64,000 bases of DNA from Emydura subglobosa (Eukaryota; Chordata; Testudines; Chelidae). Below, one piece after another: positions 24,610 through 37,037 of the stretch. The position numbers and the translations under genes were made by a program. The notes under the pieces are model-generated. The model ran no database searches, was not told the origin of the DNA, and saw nothing but the letters and a program-made list of their open reading frames with translations. Positions within the stretch are counted from its first letter, which is position 1. Every line of letters starts with the position of its first letter. Location: positions 65,113,075 to 65,177,074 of the forward strand of contig ML679961.1 of NCBI GenBank assembly GCA_007922225.1. Direction: 5' to 3'.

Positions 24610-24893
24610 CTCGGGACTTGGCTACATGAACACTTAGTGTGTGACAAGCTGGGGTGTGACTCTGCCCCTACTAGCCTGCCGCACACTGTCTGTGTGGACT
24701 CTGCTGCCATTTACAGTTTGTTAGTGCGCTTCGATCTAGCCTGCTTTGAAATGGAACCCGATCAAAGCACATGAACAAACTGTGAATGCCTGGCAGGAGG
24801 GGGTCACACGTACAGTTAGTGTATGGCAGGTGAGTGCAGGGTAGATTCACACCCCAGCTTGCCATGAACTAAATGTTCATGTAGACAAACCCC
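24610..24893 (+). mobile_element. MITE family 2, full-length copy
   Basis: The terminal inverted repeats are about 45 bp: left GGCTACATGAACACTTAGTG, right (reverse complement) TGTCTACATGAACATTTAGT, both continuing to AAGCTGGGGTGTGA. The interior is non-coding despite a chance frame at 24508-24774. A truncated relative is at 18718-18868. A target duplication could not be resolved. Confidence 0.8.
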
Positions 24894-27621
24894 CAGTCTC
24901 TTAAAACTTCGAGTGAGAAGGATACTCCTGTACACACCAAGGACCTTCAGGGATCTGATATCCCAAGAGGCGGTCCTAGTTTAAACAGACCATCACTGGT
25001 CACTCAGAGTCAGTGGTAAATGGAGAATAATACGGTGTTTTGATTTTATATGGCACCCGCTGGCCTCTCCGGTAGGACTTAATGGGTTTTAATAAAGCAA
25101 CATTGCTCAAGCAATTCCCAAGCCAGCAAGGAGAAAAAAAAATAACCCTTAGCATAGAATAAACAAACAAACTATCCACAAGTGAAAAAAGAAACCACTC
25201 AGCCACAATCTAAACAGGAAACTAAATGTCTTGAGTTTAAATCAGAAGGATATTATATGAGTGTCTGCCTCTATGGAGGATGAGAGTATTTGAGCTTCAT
25301 AGCTCTCAACAGTGAGGATCCTTCTTCCAGTCCTCTCAAGTCTTGGAGTCAGGATCTCCAACCCATGACAAGAACACACGCCTTGTCCTCCTTGATATAT
25401 TGTTTCCTGTGTTTTTCACTTTGAACATAAGAAGTTGAAGATTGCACTCTGAGGCTTTATATAAAAGGAAAAAGCAAGTTCCAAGTTTCATGACCTGGAT
25501 GGCTTCTCCAGCTTTGCATGGGATTTAATACAGACGGAGTGGCAGCTGTTGACTGTGTGGGGTTACAGAGATCTACAGCACTTCTGGAGCTGGATGAATG
25601 AAAATAGCAAACAAAACAATGATTCTGGAGAGAATGGGACTTGAGAGTAAGCCAGTCCTTGCATGCCTTAGCTCTGGAATAATACATTTTCAGGAGTAAG
25701 GCAAGGAAACATACTCTTTGTTCTCTTTTCAGAACTATAAGTGACCATAGATGGGCAAAGCAATTTGATTAAATCAATCCTCTCCATCTGAACCGTGTCC
25801 AAAACTTGCACCAAGCTTGAATTCTCAACCTTTCCAGAGTTTCAGAAAGACCTTTTAAAGGAAAATAGACCAAATTCTGTGCTGATGCACTCCATACAAC
25901 CCCATTGAAATGAATGGCTGAAAAATACATTTTAAAAACAGTTTTTACAAATCCCTGTCTCTGTTTAAGTGAATGTTGCTGGTGTATGTCTTACCAAGGA
26001 ATGCCACCTCAATTTCTTCTTCTTGACTGGGGCCCTGTTTGATGCAAAGTTGGACTGAAATGTTTGGCTTTGCCATTGGAAGGAATTCAGACAGTTTGAA
26101 TTTACCTTGGAATCATATTTTGGTTACAATATTTGAGTAAGTCAACCAAAAATGCAATACAAACATTAAAGAACATTTATTAAAAGAATTGGGAAGATTT
26201 CCAATTTTCTGATGTTGACACTGATTCTTCCAGTCCTACGTTGTATTACATTCTTTCAGTCCTGAAATTTTCAAAGCAGTGGGTGGCTTCCTTTTTGATT
26301 GTAAGTTATTATTTTCATTCATTATATTTAAGACACTAAAAAATGTTTAAAGAATTTTGTTCAAAATACCAGTAACATAAAGTAACGTATAGAAAAACAT
26401 CAAAAGTAACCACAAACACAGAATAATTGAGATCAACTGACAATTCAGCCATCCTTACAAGGTATTCAAAAGACCTTCCAAGATTAATAGCTAACAATGT
26501 ATACGGAAATATAGATCTTAAAAGAGAGTTAACATGCCAAGAAAATTTAAGCACATTGGTAACTTTGAATTAGTTACTTGTATTGAAAAGTTACCAAGAC
26601 ACATTGTTAAGGGTTAGACTGTAATTTTACAGTCTGCCTGTGTAGGAGGCAGGGCCTAGTTGCACTACGCCAGGAACAGACCAGAGAATTACAATCTCTC
26701 ACCTGCTCCCTTCTTGCTTTGGGGGGAGGAGAAAATTAATTCATCCACTCCTTTTCTTGGAGCATCTTAGTCCCCCCCATGCACTTGTGATTGGGGATGG
26801 GAAGAAGCATCACTCTCCTCTCCCACTCTCCCTCCCTCTCACTCTTGCTCACAGAGGAGAGCATTGGCCTGACTTGACTTTTAAAAACTCAGATAGTCTC
26901 CACTGCCTCAAAATGAGGTGGACTCCATGCCTGTGATTATTGGATGGCCATGGTGTTGGACACAAAATGCCCCCCTGTTCCTCGTTCTGGTAACATCAGA
27001 ATGCAATTTGTTGGACAGATTCTATAATCCACAGATGAAGGCAGTTATAGGTCTTGAGTTTATCCAGCATTAACAAGCTCTAATAGTCTAGTTCAGCTCA
27101 GACATAACAAACGGAAATGGCTTTAAATTATCCTTCCCCCGAGACATGATTTCATAAGAGAACAAACTCTATATGTGCACAGAGAGATTTCCAATGTAAA
27201 CATGTGGTGGAAGCTAAAAGCTGCAGTCAGGTTTAGGGCATGCATATGCCAATGGCAGAGGGGGGATACAATTTCAAAGTTACCGATTTTTTTCCAATTC
27301 ACAGAATATATCCTTTTTTGCTGACTACACTATGAACTCTGAGGAATATATACAACTTTTTATAGTTACTTTTTAACTAGGACATTAATGGATCTATTTC
27401 ATTTTCCTATACACAAGCATGGCTGGGATACAGAATCTACAAAGATTATATGTTAATCATAAACTGTATCAAACTCATTTGTGATATCTGTCAACATTGT
27501 AAGTTATCCTCCACGTTTTCAGAAGCGATAATGTGTTTTGCTTTGTTATTTTATATACTAAATCTGTTAATTTCTGATTCTGGCAAGAAGAAAAAAAATG
27601 CTGTGAATATATACATGCATA
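24894..27621. other. unassigned non-coding DNA
   Basis: About 2.7 kb. A GCTTTATATAAAAGG motif at 25454-25468 resembles a TATA box but no promoter context supports it. A 9-bp-arm palindrome (AGACTGTAA/TTACAGTCT) lies near 26616-26635. The stretch 26340-26580 is AT-rich. No exon or known repeat assigned. Confidence 0.5.
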
Positions 27622-29398
27622 TAAAGCAGACTTTGACTCCCACAGGGAGCTGATGGGCAGGATCCCCTGGGAGGCTAATATTAGGGGAAAAGGAGTCCAA
27701 GAAAGCTGGCTGTATTTTAAAGAAACCTTATTGAGGGTGCAGAAACAAACCATCCCAATGTGCAGAAAGAACAGTAAATATGGCAGGAGACTAGCTTGGC
27801 TTAATAAAGAAGTCTTCGGTGAGCTTAAACACAAAAAGGAAGCTTACAAGAAGTGGAAGTTTGGTCAGATGACCAGGGAGGAGTATAAAAATACTGCTCA
27901 AGCATGCAGGAATGAAATCAGGAAGGACAAAGTACAATTGGAGTTGCAGCTAGCAAGGGACATGAAGGGTTTCTACAGATATGTTAGCAACAAGAAGGTG
28001 GTCAAGGAAAGTGTGGGCCCCTTACAGAATGGGGGAGGCAACCTAGTGACAGATGATGTTGAAAAAGCTGAAGTACTCAATGCTTCTTTTGCCTCTGTTT
28101 TCATGGATAAGGTCAGCTCCCAGAATGGGAGGTGATGAGCAGCCCTCAGTGCTAAAAGAACAGGTTCAGGAGTATTTAGAAAGGCTGGACATGCACAAGT
28201 CCATAGGGCCAGATGCAATGCATCCGAGGGTGCTGAGGGAGTTGGCTGATGTGATTGCAGAGCTTTTGATATCATCTCCCACAGTATTCTTATCAGCAAA
28301 TTAAAGAAGTATGGGTTGGATGAATGGACTATAAGATGGATAGGAAGCTGGCTAGATCATCGGGCTCAGCGGGTAGTGATCAATGGCTCCATGTCTGGTT
28401 GGCAGCCGGTAACAAGTGGAGTGCCCCAGGGGTTGATGTTGGGGCCAGTTTTGTTCAACATCTTCATTAATGATCTGGAGGATGGGGTGGATTGCACTCT
28501 CAGTAAGTTTGCAGAGGACACTAAGCTGGGGAGAGTGGTACATACTCTGGAGAGTAGGGATAGGATACAGAGTGACCTAGACAAATTGGAGGATTGGACT
28601 AAAAGAAATCTAATGAGATTCAACAAGGACAAGTGCAGAATCCTGCACTCAGGATGGAAGAATCCCATGCACTGCTACAGACTGGGGACTGACTGGCTAG
28701 GCAGCAGTTCTGCAGAAAAGGACCTGAGGGTTATAGCTGACAAAAAGCTGGATATGGGTCAACAGTGTACCCTTATTGCCAAGAAGGCTAATGGCATATT
28801 GGGCTGCATTAATAGAAACATTGCCAGCAGATCAAGGGAAGTGATTATTCCCCTCTATTGGCACAGGTGAAGCCACATTTGTAGTACTGTGTCCAGTTTT
28901 GGGCCCCCCACTACAGAAAGGATGTGGACAAATTGGAGAGAGTCCAGTGGAGGTCAACAAAAATGATTAGGGAGCTGGAGCACATGACTTATGAGGAGAG
29001 GCTGAGGGAACTACGCTTGTTTAGTCTGCAAAAGAGAATGAGGGGGGATTTGATAGCAGCCTTTAACTACCTGAAAGGGGGTTCCAGGGATGATGGAATT
29101 AGGCTAGGCTCAGTGGTAGTAGATGACAGAACTAGGAGCAATCGTCTCAAGTTGCAGTGGAGGAGTCTAGGTTGGATATTAGGAAAAGCTTTTTCACTAG
29201 GAGGGTGGTGAAGCACTAGAATGGGTTACCTAGAGAGGTGGTGGAATCTCCATCCTTAGAGGTTTTTAAGGTGTGGCTTAACAAAGCCCTAGCTGGGATG
29301 ATTTAGTTGGGGTTGGTCCTGCTTTGAGCAGAGGGTTGGACTAGATGACCTACTGAGGTCCCTTCCAATCCTAATCTTCTATGATTCTATGCCTCAGC
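27622..29398 (+). mobile_element. CR1 LINE, long 5'-truncated copy
   Basis: The longest LINE copy in the window. It begins inside ORF2 (FDSHRELMGRIPW near 27632-27670) and runs through RT and the C-terminal region into the 3' UTR. The 3' UTR has GGTTGGACTAGATGACCTAC and GGTCCCTTCCAATCCTAAT, and ends in CTTCTATGATTCTATG, the octamer-type terminus of CR1. No poly-A tail is expected for this clade. It lies in AT-rich DNA with no clear target duplication. Confidence 0.9.
27632..29211 (+). pseudogene. CR1 ORF2 (reverse transcriptase) pseudogene
   Basis: The sequence encodes the linker after the endonuclease, then the RT. Visible motifs are KSIGPDAMHPRVLRELADV (28199-28258), SGVPQGLMLGPVLFNIFIND (RT motif B and following) and SKFAEDTKLG (28502-28531), followed by LERVQWRSTKMI and LRLFSLQKRM in the C-terminal domain. 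It is clearly dead. A frameshift lies near 28130. An internal deletion near 28262 joins ELADVIAEL directly to FDIISHSIL and removes roughly a hundred residues, including motif A. The catalytic FADD is changed to FAED. Further frameshifts occur between 28304 and 28924. In life this enzyme would prime on nicked target DNA and copy the element RNA. Confidence 0.9.
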
Positions 29399-32097
29399 AA
29401 AGAAAACTGAAAGGAGTCTTAGCATTTTGTTTCTCAGGATTAACATTGAGAACAAATAAACAAACACAGGACTAATTTTATTTGATGTGTACCACCAGAC
29501 ATGTTCAAGACACCGATTCTGCAGAAAGAAAACCACTGCCGGCATGAGCCAAGCTTTACAGTTACTGCATATTTTTCAAAAACCCAAAGATTATCATCTT
29601 AGAGTGCTACATTGTCTTATACATCCATAAAGAAACTACCTTGCAGCCGTTACTTTCTTAGGGTTCAATCTTACCAGCTTTCATAAATTTAAGCAATACA
29701 AGGCTTGGGTTAATACTTGGGTGGATATTTCTAAGAACCCAGTGTGTTGCAGCACATGGCGCTATGCTTGGTTATTCCAAACCTAATGTTTAGAGCACTA
29801 TGTGTCAGTCACTTTTCTGGGTTTGACATTTCAACTTCAAACCATTTATCTTTAAGCATGTGTGTTAGTGATTTGCTGTATCAGGGCCTAAACAAGTAGA
29901 TATAAAGTTAGCCATTTGAACATGATGTGGGGCTTATTGTGATTAGAAGTGTTGAGTCTATGAAACAAATTGATATTGAACTAAAGCATTTTGCATTACC
30001 TGAGGACTACATTTTCAAAACTGGCTGCCTAAAAATAAACTGATTTTCAAAAGGTGCTGAGCACCACCAGCTCCCACTGACTGAGTGGAAAAAAAAGGTT
30101 ATGGAAATAGATACAAGCCAGGGCTTTATGAATTGCAATAAAAGATGGGGGAGAAACATTGTAAAATGTGGGATGCAGGGTCATGGATGAAAGGAAGAAA
30201 GGATAAATGTGTAGGTTTAATTGCAAAAATATCTATCATCAAGAGCTGTTGGATTAGAATGTGGAAGTGATAGAGATATTTAATACCTGACTAGACAAAG
30301 CACTGGACAACATTTTACACTGGCCAAAAGAATGCACCAGATGATCTTTTTTCTACCTCTCTCTTCTGTAATCCCCTGTCACAATCTTTCACAGATTATG
30401 CCACAGGTGCAGGAAATAGAAAGAGCTCCACACATGAATTCATGAAAGCTTTCCCTCCCCCTCCCAAGATAAAAACTTTTAGGATATATGATCTTTACTC
30501 ATGCCAGTCTTTTGAGACATTACAATACATTCTGGGGGAAATATACTGCAGGTATATTCAGTGGATCCTTTACTATGTACATGGAAGGGAAAGGATATTG
30601 CAATTAGTGGACGTTTATTTTTAGGAAATGTCTAATCTTCAAAAGAAATAAGGAGTTAGTATTAGATTTCTGAAAAAATAAAACACAATACAGATAATTT
30701 GATAGCCACTTTAACAGGACAAAACCCAGGGAACCAATTTTTTCTTTAAAATTGTATGCATGTTTGTTCCTGTAAAAGGGACAATTGTAATTGCTCACGT
30801 TGCTTTGATGAGACAAATTTGAGCTTAAATGCAGAGAGATACTCTCAGAGGTATTTATACAGTGTCCATAAGTTACAGTTTGCTACTGGCTTTTGTCCTG
30901 TTTCAGTATGAGCAAGATATTGTAGAGATCAGTGGGATAGGAATGAAGGGAATTAAGGGAGATGTGAAGTTAACAAGATTTTTGAAACGTTAACATTACT
31001 ATGCTGCTGGGTAACTTGATATTTTAATGCCAGTGTTCTGTGAATTACAGACGTGAATCAGGTAAGATGGTTGGAGTCTAATTAAAGGGTCAGTAAGCTG
31101 AACCAACATGTAAAGACAATTTGACTAATGCTCAAGTTTCCATACTAATTTTCAGGCATCTGAAACACTTTAACCCACATTCCCTCTTATCCACAGCTAA
31201 AATGTTTCCATCCCCACATTCTCCCAGAAATATCAATCTGCATATATCTAGAATTCCTCTTATATCCTCTTCAGTACTTGTTAAGATTTGTGACCTCAAA
31301 AAGTAGCAATTTTTTACCAAGATTCTTTATTATGAACATTTGACCTGATTCTAATCTGCAATCTCCAAAAGGTAAATATTCTCCCTTATGGGTGAAAAGG
31401 TGCTTAGAAATCAAAATAGGGCTGGAGAGAGAGAGAGAGACTAGGGCTTGATCTCTCATTTCCCTGAGTTATCCTGAAATGACACTTCTGTTGAATCCAC
31501 ACTTTTACTATTAAAAACAAATGAGACTTTTATTAACAACCTTAATTACAAAACTTTAAAAGCTTTAACAGTAAATCCACCCCCGCAGGTATATAATCTG
31601 TTGTCTATGCAAAATGCATTTACAGAGAATGAAAGTTACAGCTGTTACAGACATTCATCTCTGAGGGAAGAAAGTTCTTTTGAAAGGAAATTGTGAACTA
31701 GAATTTGATACTCTTGTCTTTTGAAGAAACTGACTTAGTAGGGCAAGTATGGAAACAAAGTTAAAACTGAGTTTCTAGATCAACAGAAGAAGCTAAGCAA
31801 AGATCTTTGCAAACGCTATCTGGGAGGTCGTTTGAATGTTACAAAATGATTTCCTTTTAAAAGTGTTTATGTGATTTCACAGCAAGGGGAAGATTCTATA
31901 TCAACAACCCTGAAGACAAAAAGTCCTCTAAACCAGAGAACAGGTACAACGTGGGAAGCAGTAGTACAGGCTTTTCTCTCACACTTCTTGTAGAAAGAGC
32001 AGCTCAGGAAGTGAAGTGTCGAAGTGTCCTGTGGGTTTGATAAGCCACTGGAAGGCACTATATCAGGGAAGAGAAAGACTTTGGCTATTTCTCTTCA
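29399..32097. other. mostly unassigned, with one short palindromic repeat scrap
   Basis: Around 29995-30100, CTGATTTTCAAAAGGTGCTG and AGCACCACCAGCTCCCACTG resemble a common turtle foldback repeat. A (GA)n run lies at 31424-31440. The rest is AT-rich and without recognised gene or repeat. Confidence 0.5.
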
Positions 32098-32212
32098 ACC
32101 ACAAGTTATTGGGCTTGATGCAGGAAATACTGGGTGAAATGCTATAGTCTATTATAGGAGGCCAGACTAGATGATTACAATGGTCCTTTCTCGCTTTGGA
32201 ATCCATGAATCA
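32098..32212 (+). mobile_element. CR1 LINE 3' terminus, short
   Basis: About 115 bp of CR1 tail: GGAGGCCAGACTAGATGATT, then ACAATGGTCCTTTCTCGCTT and ending AATCCATGAATC. Same subfamily as the copy at 2300. Confidence 0.8.
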
Positions 32213-32654
32213 ATGAGAATCAGAACTTCAGCACTAGTCCTTAACTATTTAATAGGTTGAACTTAAACCTTAGATCTAAACTCCCTTGAACTCTGGGAAA
32301 CTGTAGATACAGATGTGAGCTTGCCCATGTATGTCCACTGAATGCTGCATATTTTATCCGCACATCATATGTGACTACCTGCTTCCATGTAGAGAGAAGA
32401 AAGACATCAACAAACTGAAGAGCATCCATTTGGGATGGATTAACAAAGATGTTTGCATGCTAGGAGGAAATAACTTAAGAAAGGCTAAAAGAGTTAATTA
32501 TTATTTCTATTGCATCACAGGTGTTTGGTTCCAGATTTTGGTTGAAGGCAGGCTCTAGTTTTGAGTATATAGTGCAAATATAAAGAGTACTTTGGGAGGA
32601 CAGAGAGGAGGATGTTTTAATATCAAGATGAAAAAGATCACATTATCCAAAGTC
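32213..32654. other. unassigned non-coding DNA
   Basis: Nothing recognised. Confidence 0.5.
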
Positions 32655-33062
32655 CCATGTTGTACCTCTCCAGTTCATACAAAATTTCACTGCTAAAATC
32701 TTTATTCCTCAACATTTTAACCATGTCACCACATCCTCTGTTGAAACCCTCTACTAGTTTCCGCTCCACTACTGCATCAAATTCAAGCTTCTTAGCAACA
32801 TCTTTAAAGCCTAGCATAACTCCACCGCTCCCAACTAATCTATCCTTTTACCATTTCACCTGACTCCACCCACCTCTACTTCACAAATATCAGCTTCACC
32901 CGCCATTTTGGTAGCTTCTCACATAAATATCTCCTGTGCCTTCTTCCATGCCATCCCCTAGGTAAAATACACCCTTCCTGAACTCATCCTTACACTCCCA
33001 GCATTTGAGTCCTTCTTGAAGACTAACTTTTGCTGTTATTATGATGAATTTAGCTGACTTTT
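32655..33062 (+). mobile_element. L2-type LINE, ORF2 end
   Basis: Nucleotide pattern of the L2 ORF2 C-terminus: AACCATGTCACCACATCCTC, CTACTAGTTTCCGCTCCACT, GCATCAAATTCAAGCTTCTT and, later, CTTGAAGACTAACTTTTGCT. This corresponds to the W..LP.....IKF conserved end of L2 RT proteins. Frames are broken. The L2 3' tail is found 500 bp downstream at 33558, so an unrelated insertion or divergent 3' UTR separates them. Confidence 0.65.
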
Positions 33063-33557
33063 ACTGAGTAGCTCAATCTCTCTCAAAGTGTGTGATGTGC
33101 CTTCCAATGTTAACCAAGGAAGGAAGGATATAACTGGTTTCATTTTTCCTGAAAGGGGGGCCTCAGCTTTCAAAAGTTTGGGAAACCATCATCTAACCTA
33201 AGAGTCAGCCATGCACCATTTTGATCTCTCTGCTTTTACTGCATATCCTTTGCCCCTAACCTAGTGGTGTGCTGTGACTTTTAGAAAGGCAAGCAGTTCT
33301 ACACTTGCATGCCTCAGGTGGTCCAAAATGGCGTCCTCCACATAGCATGATCTTGTACCCACTGTTCGTGTGAGGTTATGCTGTGCGGAGGACACCATTT
33401 TATTCTACAATGCGTGTTTGTGGGTTGGACGGAATCATCCCGCAGCCGCAGGCCATATCTGACCTGCTAGTCACCAGTTACACCATGCTTTTTAATTCTG
33501 GGGCATGCAATGAATGCCTTGCATACACAGATGGCATGCCACTATTCTAACACCTGT
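33063..33557. other. segment splitting an L2 element
   Basis: Lies between the L2 coding end and its terminal block. The part near 33150-33195 (CAAAAGTTTGGGAAACCATC) resembles an inverted-repeat end of a hAT-type element, read on the minus strand. The remainder is not classified. Confidence 0.35.
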
Positions 33558-33668
33558 TTGTCTGACTTTAGATTATAAACTCCTTGCAGGCAGGGATTGT
33601 GACTTCTTTCTGTTTGGAAAGTGCCTAGCATGTCTTAGGCACCAGCAGAATCAAATAATGACGATAAT
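33558..33668 (+). mobile_element. L2-type LINE 3' terminus
   Basis: TTAGATTATAAACTCCTTGC, AGGCAGGGATTGTGACTTCT and GAAAGTGCCTAGCATGTCTT form the characteristic L2 3' end (TAGAxTGTAAGCTC..GCAGGGAC..). Highly diverged, as expected of an ancient element. Confidence 0.7.
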
Positions 33669-35439
33669 CACGAGACTTGGATTTCCACATACACTGAATT
33701 CAAATAGCATCACTGTCACACTGGTAGCTGAAAAACTTGAAACCATTCTCCCTGACATGAATAATCACAGAAGCCCCACTATCTGCAGTGGGACATACAT
33801 CCACTTCTGCCAACCTCATTAAGATAAGATTAAAAAGAAGACCAGGGAAAGCAGCAACCCAAGAGAAAAAAGGTCCACCATCCCATGAATTATAACTCAG
33901 TCAAAAGAAAGTTGAAATCACCACTTCACTGTGAGAAGTTCTTTGGCAATGCAGTTATTTTTACAGGAACTGAAGGTATCCAAGAGAGTTTTGACAGATG
34001 ACAGGAAACCAAATCCAAAAATGAGATGCCAATTACAAAGAGATACCCAGGAGAGACACTATTCACTGACTCTCCAACCCTCCCTTCAGATGCAGCAAGA
34101 TCACGAAGCATGGCCATCAGTGGGACACATATATCATCCTTTTGAAGGCATCAGAGTCATAGGGAAAAGTCACTGCTAATCTGAATCCTATTTTCAAAGA
34201 TAGCTGGCTTGGTCATATTGGGAAGGAAACCACTAGTATCCAAGTTTCCCATTCTGTAGATAGAATAATCCTTCTATCTTCCACCTCATTTATGAACCTT
34301 ACTTCCCCCTGTTGCATAAAACGATCTTTTCTAAAACGTAAAAGATCTTTCCTTCACTACACTTTGAACCACATTTTGAACAGAAGAAAACTCAGAAAAG
34401 ATGAATGAGAGATTTCTGTTCTGTTTTCTACTTCATCATTCACAGATTAAAATAATGATTGAAATTTATTAACGGTAGTTTAGTGGAAAAGCTACTGTTT
34501 TAATTTTGACTCAATGTGGAAAAACACTAATACAGGAAGCTGTCCTTAGGCAAGTCATAAGGTATATATAGCGCCACAGCAGGAATCATAAAGACTGTGT
34601 TGTGCTATCACATAACAGAGCAAACAAGGAGAAAAGCTGTCTCAGAATTTCTTCTGTCTCTTTCAGCACCCTCCCTTGGGCCTCATCTCCCTAATCCAAA
34701 ATATATGAAACTCAGTCACTCCAAAAAGATACCTCTGGAATGTCTCTTATTTTCTCTCCTTTTTTGTACACTTGCTATATTCAGTGCTTCGTTTTAAAGT
34801 TTCCATTTCCTGAAGGTTATCCTTCCAAGAATCTTTATATTAGCAGTGGAACTCCACCCAACATCATGGGTACATTTTCAGAGAACCAAGAGGTTTAAGA
34901 CTGATTTCCATTAGCTTCTATGGGTGTTGCATGGCTAAAATCCTCAGATGGTATTATACTTTTATTAATATGAGATTAGGTACTATAATGTAGGTTGCCA
35001 CCAGATACACAGCTATTAGTGTGGTAAAAGAATAAACTAGAAAATAAATTAGAAATATCTCAAGCCCACCTACAATTGTCTTTCAGTCCACTAAAACCAG
35101 CTCCTAGACGAGATTTCTAGTGAGATGTACAATGTTTTTTATTGTGTACCTATGCTAGAAACATACGTTTACATCAACATTAGGGAATGTATATTCACAG
35201 GCCATTCCTGAGGCACAATTCCTAGAAAAGTTAGCCTACTGTCAGTTTTATTGAACCAATGAAGAATTTAATTTTTCTATTATGTTCACACACAGTGAGC
35301 TATATGTGACAGTGCAAAGGGTATATCAGATCCTAGTCTCCCTCATTTACTTGCATCTTTGCCATGGATCTGGCAGAGTTTCAGGAACCTCATGCTCCTG
35401 CTATAACAAGCTTTGTCCCTTCCCATATAAATTATGCCA
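33669..35439. other. unassigned non-coding DNA
   Basis: No gene or known repeat recognised. Frames stay below 83 codons. Confidence 0.5.
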
Positions 35440-35580
35440 AGAGGATTTCATCTATTGGGCAAGTTGCCTCAATTTCTTGATCTGTAAAATGGAAATAGTA
35501 TCTTATTTGCCCACCCTTCAGAGGTGTCAAGAGGATTTGTGTTTGTATGCAGCTTTGAAGCACTGGCGATCTCAACAAGA
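35440..35580 (+). mobile_element. MIR-type SINE, 3' half
   Basis: TTGGGCAAGTTGCCTCAATT, then CTTGATCTGTAAAATGGAAA and AGAGGTGTCAAGAGGATTTG, in MIR order. The tRNA-related head is not recognisable. Confidence 0.7.
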
Positions 35581-35898
35581 GGGGAGGCAAAACTGTGTTA
35601 TTGTACATTGTGAGTAATCGTTTTACCCCTAAAAGTGACCCACAAGACAAATGTTGATGCAGATCGCTGGGTCAATGGAAGGGGAAGTTTGCTATCTCAT
35701 TGCCCGTATTGCAATTCTCCTGTGGAAAAACAGGACTTCACTATCTCAGGGGATTAAGCTGGCACCTCTCATCAGCAATAAATTAGTACAGAGGAAATAT
35801 ATATTTGAAAAAGTGACTGATCACTATAGCAGTTTAAAATGGAAGGGCCACCTCATCCTAACTAGAGTATTATTAATGCAAACTATAATTATCTAGTG
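35581..35898. other. unassigned spacer
   Basis: Nothing recognised. Confidence 0.5.
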
Positions 35899-37037
35899 CA
35901 GTGTTTCTTAACCTTTTAAGTAGCAAGTACCCCCTAACTTCTGAAAATTTTAATAAGTACCCCAACACTCAATTTTCCATGGGATTTTATGTTTACAGAC
36001 TAATGTGAGCCATACGTTGGAAGAAGGGCTGAGTATATAAGGCCATGATATGACAGATGTCAGATCTAGTGTGGGTAGGGTTACCACCTTTACACTAGGG
36101 GTGCACAACTCAAGTATGTACCTGGGTTAGAGGTGATGTTGGCCAAAGCTAGGAGGCTTTGAGCAGCATGCCAATGCTGGGGAATATCAAGCACCACGCC
36201 AAATTTTTTGCCATAGATTTGAGAGGAGGAAGGGGTGAAAGAGAGACAGGGAAGGAGGATGAGAGAGAGAGGAAAAGAGGGTAACAGGTGAAATCTGGGG
36301 CTGTCATAGTTGTCTATTTCACTGCTCAGCTAGTTTTGACAAGTTTTCTGGGCATTGGGCTTTGAGCCAGGGAGAGGAGCTGTCACCTGGGCAAGTTGCA
36401 GGCAGCTGCTGCCTGGCTGCCAGCCCGGGAGGTGGGCGACTGCCACCCAATCCGAGCTGGGGCAGAGGAGGCTTCTACGCTGGCTGGGACCCAGGGATGT
36501 GGGCAGGAGGCTGCTGCCCATCTTCAAGCTGAGGCGCTGGAGACTGTCCCTTGGCTCGAAGCTGGGGCATGGGTGGCTGCCACCCAGCTGCAAGCCCAGG
36601 TCGCAAGACACAGGAAGCTGCCACCGGGCTCCCACCTAGAAGCTGTGACTGGGCAGGAAGTGGGGAGCTGCTGCCCACCTTCCCCAGAAGCTGGGGGCTG
36701 CTACCCACCTCCCACCTCAGAGCTAGGACCTGGCAGGAAACGGACAGCTACCACCCGCCTCCCCCAAGAGCCGGCAGCTTCCGCTCGCTTCCCAGCTGGG
36801 AGCTGCAACCGGGTGGGAAGCAGGTGGCTGCCGCTCACCTTCCCCAAAAGCCAGCGGCTGCCACCTGCCTCCCAGCTGGGATCTGTGACTGGGCAGAAAG
36901 CAGGGGGCTGGCACCTGCCTTTCCCAGAAGTCGAGGGCTTCCACCCGCCTCCCTTTCACTCTGTTTTTTCCCGGGTACCCCCAGCCTGTGTCCCGGGTAC
37001 CCCCAAGGGTACATGTACCACAGGTTGAGAAACTACG
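35899..37037. mobile_element. hAT-type non-autonomous element with internal minisatellite
   Basis: The left end reads CAGTGTTTCTTAACCTTTTA. The reverse complement of the right end is CGTAGTTTCTCAACCTGTGG. Both fit the CAGTGGTTCTCAACCT ends of Charlie-type hAT transposons, and both continue into a GTACCCC-containing subterminal block (AAGTACCCCCT left, GGGTACCCCCA right). The candidate 8-bp target copies (35891-35898 and 37038-37045) agree poorly. The interior is non-coding and mostly a GC-rich tandem array. No transposase. Confidence 0.7.
36400..36960. repeat. GC-rich minisatellite with 80-bp period
   Basis: Units begin at exactly 36641, 36721, 36801 and 36881 with AGCTGTGACTGGGCAGGAAG-like sequence. 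Each 80-bp unit holds two related halves of about 40 bp (GGGAGCTGCTGCCCACC and GGGGGCTGCTACCCACC types), so the array is a dimeric higher-order repeat. Degenerate units extend upstream to about 36400. It accounts for the 210-codon and 166-codon frames here. Confidence 0.85.

Noticed and set aside
25454..25468. TATA-box promoter
   Set aside because: An isolated GCTTTATATAAAAGG in AT-rich DNA with no initiator, exon or LTR context.
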